Source of the DNA: Dehalococcoides mccartyi
Lineage (GTDB): Bacteria; Chloroflexota; Dehalococcoidia; UBA2979
Direction of reading: 5' to 3'
NCBI GenBank assembly: GCA_945865925.1
Contig: CAMBFG010000006.1
Span: 1-64,000, forward strand
Length of the DNA stretch: 64,000 nucleotides
Shown: positions 26,189-35,172 of the stretch, one piece after another
How positions within the stretch are numbered: the stretch's first letter is position 1
Layout of the letters: the number at the start of each line of letters is the position of its first letter
Position numbers and translations under genes: made by a program
Notes under the pieces: generated by a model
Seen by the model: only the letters and a program-made list of their open reading frames with translations
Told to the model about the DNA's origin: nothing
The model's database searches: none

Positions 26189-27991
26189 ATGGACCGCACC
26201 GGCTACTGGAACAAGATCCTCCACGTTGACCTCACGGCAGGTACGACGCGCATCGAGGAGCCGGGCGACGCGTTCTTCCGCCTCTACGGCGGCGGTCGAG
26301 GCCTCATCGGGCACTACCTGTTGAAGTACGTCCCGACGAATGCTGACCCGCTAGGCCCGGACAACGTCCTGATCTTCGCGCCGGGTGTCCTGACGGGTGC
26401 GCCGGTACCGGGTGCGGGACGGCACAGCGTGGGCGCGAAGTCGCCGCTGTCGGGCGGCTTCGGTGAGTCGGAGGCCGGAGGGTTCTGGGGCGCCGAACTG
26501 AAGCGCGCCGGCTGGGACGCCATCGTCGTCCACGGTGCGGCCTCAAAGCCGGTCTACCTGTGGATCAACGATGACACCGTGGAGGTGCGCGATGCCGCCC
26601 ACCTCTGGGGCAAGATCACCGGCGATGTCGAGGGCATCCTCAAGGAGGAGATCGGCGACCCGCGCGTGCGCGTGGCGCAGATCGGGCCGGCTGGCGAGAA
26701 CCTCGTGCGCTTCGGAAACATCGCGAACGACCTCAACGAGTTCGCCGGCCGCAGCGGCATGGGCGCCGTGATGGGCTCGAAGAAACTGAAGGCCGTCGTC
26801 GTCCGTGGCCGCACGCCGGTGAAGATCGCCGACCAGCCCGCGCTCCTCGGCATCTCGAAGTGGGTGAGCAGCACCGTCGAGCAGGTCCATCGAGGGTTCC
26901 ACGAGTACGGCACCGGCGGCGCGATGCAGGGGAAGAACCTCGACGGCGGCATGCCGACGCTGAACTACCGCATGGGCGCCTTCGATGAGATCGCGAAGGT
27001 GGACGCCATTGCGATCAAGGAGGAAGTCCGCATCGACATGGGTGCGTGCTTCGCGTGCTCCGTGCGCTGCAAAAAGGTCGTGCAGATCGAGGCGCGCGAG
27101 GAAGACGCTGGCGTCACGCGCAAGGGCGTGAAGATCGCCGTCGACCCGCAGGGCCGCTACCGCGTCGACCCGAAGTACGGCGGGCCAGAGTACGAATCCC
27201 TGGCGGCCCTCGGGCCGAGCGTGGGCGTGGACGACATCGTCGCCGTCTGCAAGTCGAACGAGGTCTGCAACTACCTCGGCATGGACACGATCACCGCCGG
27301 TACGACGATCGCGTGGGCGATGGAGTGCTACGAAAAGGGCATCCTCACCGCCGAGGACACTGACGGTGTGAAGTTGCAGTTCAGCAACGGCGATGCCGTC
27401 ATCGAGATGCTGAACAAGATCGCGTACCGAGACGGCTTCGGCGACCTGCTCGCCGAGGGCTCCCAGCGCGCCGCGCAGAAAGTCGCGAACGGCTCCCAGG
27501 AGTTCCTGACCACGGTGAAGGGCATGGAGATGGCCATGCACGACCCGCGCCACATGGAGCCGATGCGTACGAGTTACCTCCTCGCCCCCACGGGCGGTGA
27601 CCACATGCGGCAGACCGGTGACAAGAACGGCCTGCGCAACCAGATCGGCATGTGCCACTTCCTCGCCTACGACGACGGCCAGACCGCCGAGATCCTCAAC
27701 GCCGTGACCGGCTGGGGAGTCGACCAGGCGGAGATGGTCGCGACCGCCCATCGAGGGCTCACCCTCGCCCGACTGTTCAACATGCGCGAGGGCATGACCC
27801 GCGCGGATGACCGCCTCCCGAAGCGGTTCTACGACGACCTGCCGAAGCACAAGGGCCTGACCGACGAGGGCCTCGGGGAGATCGTCACGAACTACTACAT
27901 CGAGCAGGGCTGGGACGCCGAGACCGGCCGGCCGACGGCGGAGACGGTGCGCGCCCTCGGCATCGAGGCGGACGCCGCCGGCCTCGTCTAG
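26189..27991 (+). CDS. aor: Aldehyde:ferredoxin oxidoreductase (tungsten AOR family)
   Basis: A 600-residue tungstopterin enzyme that oxidises aldehydes to acids with ferredoxin, or reduces acids in reverse. The N-terminal pterin-binding domain has LYGGGRGL and FAPGVLTG plus GFGESEAGGFWG. The [4Fe-4S] ligands are Cys287, Cys290 and Cys294 (CFACSVRC) and the distal Cys489 (IGMCHFL). Other family blocks are LGMDTITAGTTIAW, LLAEGSQRAA and DPRHMEP. Length is typical. It follows the MoaD-like gene; the tupABC importer at 4.2 kb would supply tungstate. The exact aldehyde cannot be told from sequence. Confidence 0.93.
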   Translation: MDRTGYWNKILHVDLTAGTTRIEEPGDAFFRLYGGGRGLIGHYLLKYVPTNADPLGPDNVLIFAPGVLTGAPVPGAGRHSVGAKSPLSGGFGESEAGGFWGAELKRAGWDAIVVHGAASKPVYLWINDDTVEVRDAAHLWGKITGDVEGILKEEIGDPRVRVAQIGPAGENLVRFGNIANDLNEFAGRSGMGAVMGSKKLKAVVVRGRTPVKIADQPALLGISKWVSSTVEQVHRGFHEYGTGGAMQGKNLDGGMPTLNYRMGAFDEIAKVDAIAIKEEVRIDMGACFACSVRCKKVVQIEAREEDAGVTRKGVKIAVDPQGRYRVDPKYGGPEYESLAALGPSVGVDDIVAVCKSNEVCNYLGMDTITAGTTIAWAMECYEKGILTAEDTDGVKLQFSNGDAVIEMLNKIAYRDGFGDLLAEGSQRAAQKVANGSQEFLTTVKGMEMAMHDPRHMEPMRTSYLLAPTGGDHMRQTGDKNGLRNQIGMCHFLAYDDGQTAEILNAVTGWGVDQAEMVATAHRGLTLARLFNMREGMTRADDRLPKRFYDDLPKHKGLTDEGLGEIVTNYYIEQGWDAETGRPTAETVRALGIEADAAGLV

Positions 27992-28036
27992 CGCGTCACG
28001 CACCGGATCTATCGCGCAACACCTCAAGGAGTCCCC

Positions 28037-29014
28037 ATGCTCGCTGCACGAGTGAACGAGTAAGGCCCCGTCGAGAACATCCGAATCGAGGACATCCCGA
28101 CGCCAGTTCCCGGAGCCGATGACGTCCTCGTGCGGGTGACCGTCGGCGGCGTGAACTTCGCTGACGTTGGCATGTCCACGGGCGCTGCGCGTCGAACGCC
28201 GCCGCCATTCTCGCCAGGAGTCGAGGCCGCGGGCACCATCGAGGCGTTGGGTGAGGGCGTGACCGGCTTCGCGGTGGGCGACCGGGTCGTCTATTGGAAC
28301 GGGCTGCCTTCGGCGTTCGCGGAGTACGCGGTCGTCCCGGCCTGGCGCCTGGTGAAGGTGCCGGCCGGTGTGACGGACGAGGTGGCCGTAGCGCTGATGG
28401 TGCAGGGCACCACGGCGCACTACCTCGCGACTGATTCCCACGCGCTGAAGGCGGGCGAGACCTGTCTGATCTGGGCGGCTGCCGGCGGCGTCGGACATCT
28501 GCTCACGCAGATCGCTGTGGCGAAGGGTGCGCGAGTCGTCGCCATCGTCGGCGGCGAAGAGAAGACGCGCTTCGCCCGCCGCATGGGCGCGGCCGTCGCC
28601 ATCGACCGCCGCGAACGCGATGTCGCCGAGGCCGTGAAGGAGGCCACCGAAGGCCTCGGCTGCGACGCCGTGTACGACAGTGTCGGTGCGGCCACCATCG
28701 AGACGTCGCTCCTGGCGACGAAGCGTCGAGGCACGTGCGTGCTCTACGGCGGCGCTTCGGGCCCCGTCACGACGGTCGACACCTCGCTCATGGCGCGCGC
28801 CGGCTCGATCTTCTTCACGCGGCCCGGCCTGGCGGACCATCTCCGCAACGCCGAGGAGATCAACGGCCGCATGGCCGATCTCTTCGCGTGGCACCTCGCG
28901 GGCTCGCTTACGCCTCAGTTCGGCGGCGAGTACGCGCTTGCCGAGGTACCGAAGGCGCTGACGGAGATCGCGAGCGGCCAGACCACCGGAAAGCTGATCA
29001 TCCGCATCCGCTAG
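28037..29014 (+). pseudogene. Zinc-independent MDR quinone/NADPH oxidoreductase with in-frame TAA at codon 9
   Basis: Medium-chain dehydrogenase of 326 codons. It has GVNFADVGMSTG, SPGVEAAGTIEALG, GDRVVYW, the NADPH loop AAAGGVGHLLTQIA and a C-terminal GKLIIRI. No structural-zinc Cys cluster is present. AAGGAG at 28025-28030 marks ATG 28037, but codon 9 (28061-28063) is TAA. The residues on both sides, MLAARVNE and GPVENIRIEDIPTPVPG, form the normal N-terminus with Tyr expected at the stop, so a TAC/TAT to TAA change or read error is likely. A restart at GTG 28130 would lose 31 residues of the first beta unit. Follows AOR by 45 bp. Confidence 0.8.
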
Positions 29015-29098
29015 GCTCAGGCGCCATTTGCTCCCTTCCGCCCGCTACGATGCCGCCCGGCGGCGCAATCGCTCCGCCGCAAGTGCGAGGGCAAACAC

Positions 29099-29842
29099 AT
29101 GCGCGACCTGACCGGCAACGTGGCGTGGATCACCGGGGCGGGCAGCGGCATCGGTGAGTCCGCTGCTCTCAAACTCGCCGAGGCGGGCGCGGTCGTCGTG
29201 CTCTCCGGGCGGCGTCGCGACCTCCTCGAGGGCGTCGCAAAGCAGGTGCAGGCGGCGGGCGGCAACGCGACTGTCGAGGCCCTCGACGTGGCCGACAAGC
29301 AGGCAGTGCTCGCTGTGGTCGGTCGCATCAAGGCGCGCCACGGCCGTATCGACATCGGCGTGTTCAGCGCGGGCGTGAACGTGACCGAGCGGAACTGGTC
29401 CAATGTCTCAACGGACGGCTGGGACCAGGTGATCGGGATCGACCTCGATGGCGTCTTCTATTGCTGTCATGGTGTCGTGCCGCTGATGCGCGAGCAGGGC
29501 GGTGGCGTCATCATCAACGTCTCGTCGATGGCCGGGAAGGCCGTCAGCCCGCTCACCGGCCCGGCCTATGGCGCCGCGAAGCACGCCCTCAATGCGATGA
29601 CCGCGAGCCTGCTGATCGAGGAGCGCAACAACGGCATCCGTGCCACGGCAATCTGTCCCGGGGAGGTGGCCACCCCGATCCTCGACTCCCGTCCCGTGAA
29701 GGTGAGTGACGAGGACAAGGCGCGGATGTTGCAGGCAGAGGACGTCGGCGACCTCATCCGCTACGTGGCGCAACTGCCCACGCACGTCACGCTGAACGAG
29801 ATCCTGATCACGCCGACGTGGAATCGCTTCGCCGCGCGCTAG
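29099..29842 (+). CDS. Short-chain dehydrogenase/reductase (SDR)
   Basis: NAD(P)-dependent oxidoreductase of 247 residues with the classical fold: TGAGSGIG cofactor loop (about 12-19), GRRR after beta-2 suggesting NADPH preference, SAGVN in place of NNAG, INVSSMAG with the catalytic Ser, YGAAKHALN with Tyr/Lys, and PGEVATPI. It is co-directional with AOR and the MDR gene and could process related carbonyl compounds. Substrate unknown. Confidence 0.88.
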   Translation: MRDLTGNVAWITGAGSGIGESAALKLAEAGAVVVLSGRRRDLLEGVAKQVQAAGGNATVEALDVADKQAVLAVVGRIKARHGRIDIGVFSAGVNVTERNWSNVSTDGWDQVIGIDLDGVFYCCHGVVPLMREQGGGVIINVSSMAGKAVSPLTGPAYGAAKHALNAMTASLLIEERNNGIRATAICPGEVATPILDSRPVKVSDEDKARMLQAEDVGDLIRYVAQLPTHVTLNEILITPTWNRFAAR

Positions 29843-29869
29843 CAGGTTTCGCGGGCGCAGCGGACCTCG

Positions 29870-31144
29870 CTATTGGAGGTTGCGCATCCGCGGCACGAAC
29901 GCCGTGATGAACGCGAGCGCGACGAGCATCGCCGCCGCGAGCCCACCGATCGCGAGTTGCGGCCCAAGCACCTCGGCCAGGATGCCGACGACGAACGTCC
30001 CCACCTGCACGAGGCTGAACTGCATGAACCAGACGGCCGACACACGTCCGCGGTACTCGTCCGCTGAGTAGGACTGGATCAGCACCTGCCCCAGTGACAT
30101 GCGAGTCGCCTGGGCGGCCCCGAGGAACAGCATGATCGGCATCGTGAGGTAGTAGTTCGTCGACGCCGCGAAGGCGATGAGGGCGACGCCACCGACCGTC
30201 GCCACCATGAGCAGCACTCGCCCACGGTTCCGCTCGGTCAAGGACGCGACAATGATCGAACCGCCCAGCGCGCCGACGCCGGTGATCGTCATCAGGATGC
30301 CCTGCTCTGCGGGCCCCTTCTGGAGGACCTCCCGCACGAATCCCGGCAACATCATCTGGTAGGGCATCGTCGCGAGCACGATGATGAAGTTGACGACGAC
30401 GAGCGTGCGGATCGGCGGATCCTGGACGACGTAGCGAGCGCCCTCCCACATGTCGCGGAAGCTGCCGCCACGTCGCGGCCCGCGTGCGTCGTAGGCGAAG
30501 GCGGGGCTCTTCGGCAGGCGGATCGTGAAGGTCACGGCGGCGGCGTACATCCCCGCCATCACCCAGAACACCCACGCCGGATTGAGCAGCGCGAGGAGCA
30601 GGCCACCGAGGGCGGGGCCGAGCAACTGCATCAGGTTCTGCCCGGACGTGTTCATCCCGATGGCATTCATCAGTTTTTCGCGGCCGACCAGGTCCGAGAT
30701 GATCGACTGTCGGGACGGCATCATCACGGAGTTGACCGCACCCTGCAGGACGGCACTGATCATCAGGTGCTCGATACGCATCAAGCCGGTCCCAGCAAGG
30801 ACCGCGAGGGCTGCGGCGTTCAGCACGTTGTAGCCCTGGGCAAACTGGATCACCGTCTTCTTCGGCGCGCGGTCCGCGAGGACGCCACCGAGCGGCGCGA
30901 AGATCAGGCCAGGGACGGCGTTCGCCATCGATACGAGGCCCAGGGCGGCAAACGATCCCGTCAGCTGGAAGACGAGCACGCCTCGCACCAGTTGCTGCAT
31001 CTGCATGGAGCCAAACTGCAGCAGGTTCCCGATAAACAACAGCCGGAAGTACGGATTTGCGAGGGCCTCAAACCGACGCAGCATGAAGCCTCGCTGGCGC
31101 TGGGGAGCGCCAGAAGGGGCGCGCGTGTCCTCGAGCGTGGCCAT
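29870..31144 (-). CDS. MFS exporter (EntS/MFS_3 type)
   Basis: A 424-residue membrane protein with about 12 hydrophobic helices. It has the MFS_3 hallmarks NPYFRLLFIGN at the first helix, GLIFAPLGGVLADR in loop 2-3, RQSIISDLV and NAIGMNTSGQNLMQLLGPALGG. AAGGGATCTGTG precedes ATG 31144; a GTG one codon upstream is possible. Such proteins export siderophores, lipids or drugs. It converges with the SDR gene and stands alone. Confidence 0.85.
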   Translation of the reverse strand: MATLEDTRAPSGAPQRQRGFMLRRFEALANPYFRLLFIGNLLQFGSMQMQQLVRGVLVFQLTGSFAALGLVSMANAVPGLIFAPLGGVLADRAPKKTVIQFAQGYNVLNAAALAVLAGTGLMRIEHLMISAVLQGAVNSVMMPSRQSIISDLVGREKLMNAIGMNTSGQNLMQLLGPALGGLLLALLNPAWVFWVMAGMYAAAVTFTIRLPKSPAFAYDARGPRRGGSFRDMWEGARYVVQDPPIRTLVVVNFIIVLATMPYQMMLPGFVREVLQKGPAEQGILMTITGVGALGGSIIVASLTERNRGRVLLMVATVGGVALIAFAASTNYYLTMPIMLFLGAAQATRMSLGQVLIQSYSADEYRGRVSAVWFMQFSLVQVGTFVVGILAEVLGPQLAIGGLAAAMLVALAFITAFVPRMRNLQ

Positions 31145-31343
31145 CACAGATCCCTTGAAGCAGACGTGAGGAGAGGCATTTCTGACGCCGCATACCCTAA
31201 CGTGAACGTGAAGGGGAGTATACCCCTCGGTGCGCTTGTGGGAACCCCCACACCGAACGGGATCGCCTGATCGGGCATGCCGCTGGCAGGACGTGGCTCG
31301 TCGAGTGCCATCGGCCTGCTGCGGTCGGACTCTTAAGCCTCGC

Positions 31344-31808
31344 CTAGAGCGTGAAGTGCATTGCGCAGTGCTCGATCCCCGCTTCGAGGTACACCGGCCC
31401 CTCGACGAGATAGCCGAGGCGCTCGTAGAACGGGATCGCGTGGGTCTGGGCGGAGATCTCTACGCGCACGAAGCCCCGCGCCCGTGCCTCGCCGTGCAGC
31501 CGCTCCATGAGCGCGTTCCCCACACCCGAGCGCCGCCACGCTGTCAGCACCGCGACCCGTCCCAGATGGACCGCACCGCCAGCGGGAGCATCGAGGAGGA
31601 GGCGAGCCGCACCGACCGTCGCACCATCCGCCCTTGCAATGATGTGCAACGCTTCGCTGCCAGTGTCACCCGTTGGGCTCGCGTCGTACGCGTCGATCTC
31701 CTCGTCAGCCGGTACACCCTGCTCGTCGACGAAGACGCGGAAGCGCACGGCGAGCGCCTCGTGCAGGTCGTCCATCGAGGTGACCGGGACAACATCGATC
31801 GTGGCCAT
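31344..31808 (-). CDS. GNAT-family N-acetyltransferase
   Basis: A 154-residue acetyl-CoA-dependent transferase. N-terminal VRFRVFVDEQGVPADEEID is the ElaA-like opening. LGRVAVLTAWRRSGVGNALM is the acetyl-CoA pyrophosphate loop (motif A), and FYERLGYLVEGPVYLEAGIEHCAMH ends the fold. Substrate unknown. GGAGG precedes the ATG. The gene is divergent from the M20 peptidase. The 199 bp between it and the MFS gene contain two small hairpins but no gene. Confidence 0.88.
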   Translation of the reverse strand: MATIDVVPVTSMDDLHEALAVRFRVFVDEQGVPADEEIDAYDASPTGDTGSEALHIIARADGATVGAARLLLDAPAGGAVHLGRVAVLTAWRRSGVGNALMERLHGEARARGFVRVEISAQTHAIPFYERLGYLVEGPVYLEAGIEHCAMHFTL

Positions 31809-31848
31809 CGGGGCCTCCGAGCCGGATCGTAGCCCGCTTGCGGACGGC

Positions 31849-31854
31849 TATCCT
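31849..31854 (+). promoter_or_regulatory. Putative leaderless -10 box for the M20 peptidase gene
   Basis: TATCCT ends exactly 7 nt before ATG 31861; CGACCG between them is no ribosome site. Confidence 0.5.
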
Positions 31855-31860
31855 CGACCG

Positions 31861-33192
31861 ATGACCAACCCCACGCCGATCGCCTGGCCCGCAGTCCACG
31901 CCGAGGCGCTCGCGGTGCTGCGGGACTACCTCCGCATCGACACGTCCAACCCTCCGGGGAACGAGGCGCCCGCGGCCCGCTTCCTCGGGCGCCTGCTCGC
32001 CGCCGAGGGCATCGAGTGCGAGTTCATCGAGACTGCGCCGGGGCGCGAAGCGGTCGTCGCGCGACTGCGCGGTGACGGGTCGCGCGGCGGTGCGCTGATG
32101 CTCGCAAACCACCTCGACACTGTGCCCGCGGAAGCCGAGGGGTGGACGGCGCCACCCTTTGCTGCGGAAGTGCGCGACGGACGGGTCTACGGGCGCGGTG
32201 CCGTCGACATGAAGGGCACCGGTGTCATGCACCTCTTCGCGATGTTCCTCGCGAAGCGGCAGCATGTGCCCCTCGCGCGCGACCTGGTATTCCTCGCCGC
32301 GCCGGATGAGGAGTTGGGCTCGTCGGTCGGTGTGACGTGGCTGATCCGCGAGCGCCCCGACCTGTTCGAGGGCGTCGCGTTCGCGCTCAACGAGGGCGCC
32401 AGCGGGATACCGGAGTTCGCTGGCCGCCCCGCCCACCTCTTCGAGGTCGCCGTGACCGAGAAGGAACTGGCGCCGCTCCGGATCGTGGCGACCGGGACAC
32501 CGGGCCACGGCAGTAAGCCCGCGCGCGACAGCGCGACCGTGCGCCTCCTCGACGCGCTCGACCGGCTCCGTCGCTGGCAGCGAGGCATTACCTATACGCC
32601 AGAGACGCGCGCCTACCTCGAACGGCTGCATGAAGCGGGGCTGATCGATGACATCGACGACCGCGCAGGCGTCGAGGCCGCGATCGGCGCAAGCCCGGAC
32701 ACGGTTGCAGCGTTCACGAACACGCTGAACGTGACCGTGCTGCGCGCGGGCACTCAATCGAACGTGGTGCCCGGCCGCGCTGAGGCGCTCGTGGACTGTC
32801 GCCTGCTCCCTGGCCAGTCGCGCGACGCGTGGGCCGCCGAGGCTGCTGCGATCGTGGATGACCCGCTGGTGCAGGTCACCCTCGAGTACCCGACCTCAGC
32901 ACCGGTCGTCGCCTCGCCGTGGGACACCGAGGTCACCCGCGTGATCACCGAGGTGCTCACGGAAACGTTCGAGGATGCCGTGGTGCTGCCGTCGTCCTCG
33001 ATTGTGGGGACGGACAACCGGTTTATGCGTCCGCTGGGGATCCCGTCCTACGGCTTCATCCCGTGTCTCCTCTCTCAGGAGGAGCGCGACGGGTTTCACG
33101 CGCACGATGAGTTTCTGACCGTGGAGAACCTCAACCTTGGTGTCGAGGTGATGTACGAGGTGGTGCGCCGGCTCTGCGAGGCCCCCCACTAG
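31861..33192 (+). CDS. M20-family metallopeptidase (ArgE/DapE/ACY1 type)
   Basis: A 443-residue zinc hydrolase removing acyl or aminoacyl groups. The metal-binding pattern is LANHLDTVPA (His, Asp), GRGAVDMKG (bridging Asp), APDEELGS (catalytic Glu pair) and the C-terminal FHAHDEF His. The dimerisation lid lies around 200-310 (TGTPGHGSKPARDSATV). Substrate is not predictable. Its stop overlaps the convergent TfoX-like gene by 4 bp. Confidence 0.9.
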   Translation: MTNPTPIAWPAVHAEALAVLRDYLRIDTSNPPGNEAPAARFLGRLLAAEGIECEFIETAPGREAVVARLRGDGSRGGALMLANHLDTVPAEAEGWTAPPFAAEVRDGRVYGRGAVDMKGTGVMHLFAMFLAKRQHVPLARDLVFLAAPDEELGSSVGVTWLIRERPDLFEGVAFALNEGASGIPEFAGRPAHLFEVAVTEKELAPLRIVATGTPGHGSKPARDSATVRLLDALDRLRRWQRGITYTPETRAYLERLHEAGLIDDIDDRAGVEAAIGASPDTVAAFTNTLNVTVLRAGTQSNVVPGRAEALVDCRLLPGQSRDAWAAEAAAIVDDPLVQVTLEYPTSAPVVASPWDTEVTRVITEVLTETFEDAVVLPSSSIVGTDNRFMRPLGIPSYGFIPCLLSQEERDGFHAHDEFLTVENLNLGVEVMYEVVRRLCEAPH

Positions 33193-33512
33193 CCGAGGGT
33201 GGCACGGTAGGCGAGCGCGAGGTCGACCCACGCCTGCAGTTGGCGCTGCGTCTTGATCCCGTCGGGGGCGACGAAGACGAAGCCCTTCATGGGGCGGCCA
33301 GTGAAGTCCATCGGACGGGCATGCGGGCGCTTGAGCGCTGCATCGTGGTCATCGGCGCCCAGGCGCACCATCAGGTCGTCGTTCGTGACCCCGACGCACA
33401 TCTTGTCGCCGACCATAAAGGCGAGGCCGCCGAACATCTTTTGCTCGCGGACATCGTCACGGTGCGCGAGGAGGGGGCGGATCCGCTCGACCAGGCTCTC
33501 GTCGTATGGCAT
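33189..33512 (-). CDS. TfoX N-terminal domain protein
   Basis: A 107-residue single-domain protein with the TfoX_N pattern KMFGGLAFMVGDKMCVGV and RPMKGFVFVAP. In proteobacteria TfoX regulates competence, but single-domain versions are widespread with unknown function. It starts directly after the alpha/beta hydrolase stop on the same strand, so the leftward genes 35111 to 33189 form one operon. Confidence 0.85.
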   Translation of the reverse strand: MPYDESLVERIRPLLAHRDDVREQKMFGGLAFMVGDKMCVGVTNDDLMVRLGADDHDAALKRPHARPMDFTGRPMKGFVFVAPDGIKTQRQLQAWVDLALAYRATLG

Positions 33513-34307
33513 CTAGTCGGCGTCCAGGCGGGAGACGAACCGATCGATCATCGCGACAACCTGATCCGGTGCCTCCAACTGGACGAAATGACCAGCCTGC
33601 GCCGCCTGGCCGAACTCGCCATGCGGGACCACGGCTTGCAACGCAGCCTCGGAGCGATTCCGTCGGCTGGCGCCGATGTAGAGGAGCGGCTGCCGGACCC
33701 GCCTCGCGATCGCCGGGATATCGGCAAGCAGCGTGGCACGCAGTGATGCGATCGCGGCATGTCGAGGCGTGCGCGCGGCGTCCTCGATGATGCGCTGGCC
33801 CAGGCTCGCGTCCCTTGGATCCGGGAAGAAGAAGCGGTACAGGGCACGCACGCCCTCGGGATGTTCGCGGTCGACGAACGCTCGGTAGGTGCGGTCAGCG
33901 GGGAGTGCTTCCGCGGTCGTGTATCGGTCGAGTGCACCATCCACGCTGATCACGGCACGTACGAGGCGCGGCTGGCGCACCGCGAGCGTGAGCGAGACCG
34001 TGCTGCCCATCGAGTGGCCGGCGAGGATCACAGGGGCCGTGCCGCCATGGGCCTCGACGAGCCCGGCGAGGTCGGTCGCGAATCCATTGATCGTGTAGCC
34101 AGCCGGCGGCGCCTCGGAGCGGCCATGCCCGCGCAAATCGACCGCCAGGACGCGCCCGCGCTCCGCGAGCCGCTCACGGACCTCGCCCCAGTGTTCGAGG
34201 TTGGAGCAGAGGCCGTGTACGAGGACGAAGGTGGCCCGCCGCCCTCCCGCTCGGCCAGCGATCTCGTAGTAGAGCCGGGTGCCATCCGAGGCGCGGTGGT
34301 ACGGCAT
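33513..34307 (-). CDS. Alpha/beta hydrolase
   Basis: A 264-residue alpha/beta-fold hydrolase. VLVHGLCSNLEHW gives the oxyanion loop, DLRGHGRS follows, GHSMGS carries the nucleophile Ser, and QAGHFVQLE the catalytic His; an acid residue in VDGALDRY or the later loop completes the triad. Likely an esterase or C-C hydrolase. It sits between the methyltransferase and TfoX-like genes with no intergenic gap. Confidence 0.88.
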   Translation of the reverse strand: MPYHRASDGTRLYYEIAGRAGGRRATFVLVHGLCSNLEHWGEVRERLAERGRVLAVDLRGHGRSEAPPAGYTINGFATDLAGLVEAHGGTAPVILAGHSMGSTVSLTLAVRQPRLVRAVISVDGALDRYTTAEALPADRTYRAFVDREHPEGVRALYRFFFPDPRDASLGQRIIEDAARTPRHAAIASLRATLLADIPAIARRVRQPLLYIGASRRNRSEAALQAVVPHGEFGQAAQAGHFVQLEAPDQVVAMIDRFVSRLDAD

Positions 34308-35111
34308 CTACGCGCGCCCGATCGCCTCGACGTTCACGTAGAAGAAGAACGCCTGCGGTTCGCGTGTCCAGCGGCGCCAGCCCTCGGCGATGGCCTCGAG
34401 GTCGGCTTGAGTGGCGAGGCCGTACTCGACGGCCTGGGTGGCGAGGGCGGAGTGAGTGACGCGCTCCGCCCATGAGAGGCCCCAGTTCTCGACGGCAGCA
34501 CGCTCGTGGAACAGCACTGTGGTTGCGCTCACGGTGACGTCATGGAAGCCAGCATCGAGGAGCCAGCCGGGGAGGCGGCGTCCGGCGTCTGCCTCGGCCT
34601 CATTCCGCCTCGCGACGGCGTGGTACAGCGCTAGCCAGCGCTCGATCTCGGGCGTGTGCGGGGACGCGGTCATGGTGGCGTAGTCGGCGTCACGGACGGC
34701 GGCCAGCCCGCCCGGCTTCAGCACGCGGCGCATCTCGCGCGCAGCGTCGACCGGCTTCGTGAGGTGCTGAAGCACCTGGTGCGCGTAACACACGTCGAAA
34801 CTCGCGTCGGGGAAACCGAGGGCGTACACGCTGCCTTCCTCGAAGCGCAGGTTCGGTGTCCCGGCGTTTGCCTCCCGCGCCTGGTCGAGGACGGCCGGGA
34901 CGACATCGATCCCGACGACCTCAGCGGGCGCCACCGCACGCGCGAGGCCCGCGGTGATGGTGCCGGGGCCGCAGCCGACGTCGAGCAGGCGCATGCCCGG
35001 CTTCAGGTGCGGCAACAGGAAGGCAGCGTCCACCTCGGCAGTCCGGCGCGCGTGTTGCCCGACGACTGAGGCGTGGTGGCCGTGCGTATATCGATCGGAG
35101 TTGATGGTCAT
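34308..35111 (-). CDS. Class I SAM-dependent methyltransferase (UbiE/Methyltransf_11 type)
   Basis: A 267-residue methyltransferase. The SAM loop LLDVGCGPGTITAGLA, acidic end of beta-2 VVGIDVVP, motif FPDASFDVCYAHQVLQHL and MRRVLKPGG are textbook for the small-molecule group. The start ATG 35111 has TATCGT 8 nt upstream and no ribosome site. It is first in the leftward three-gene run. Substrate unknown. Confidence 0.88.
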   Translation of the reverse strand: MTINSDRYTHGHHASVVGQHARRTAEVDAAFLLPHLKPGMRLLDVGCGPGTITAGLARAVAPAEVVGIDVVPAVLDQAREANAGTPNLRFEEGSVYALGFPDASFDVCYAHQVLQHLTKPVDAAREMRRVLKPGGLAAVRDADYATMTASPHTPEIERWLALYHAVARRNEAEADAGRRLPGWLLDAGFHDVTVSATTVLFHERAAVENWGLSWAERVTHSALATQAVEYGLATQADLEAIAEGWRRWTREPQAFFFYVNVEAIGRA

Positions 35112-35118
35112 GGCGCGG

Positions 35119-35124
35119 ACGATA
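35119..35124 (-). promoter_or_regulatory. Putative leaderless -10 box for the methyltransferase gene
   Basis: On the minus strand TATCGT ends 8 nt before ATG 35111, separated by CCGCGCC. Confidence 0.4.
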
Positions 35125-35172
35125 CCAGCGAGTGCGGGGAGCCGGGAGACGGTGATGGCGCGCTTCGAGCGC

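Noticed and set aside
26543-28894. A 783-codon open frame on the minus strand antisense to the AOR and MDR genes
   Set aside because: It has no family motifs and His/Arg/Asp-biased composition typical of GC-driven antisense frames. The plus strand encodes a clearly conserved AOR with its cysteine ligands.
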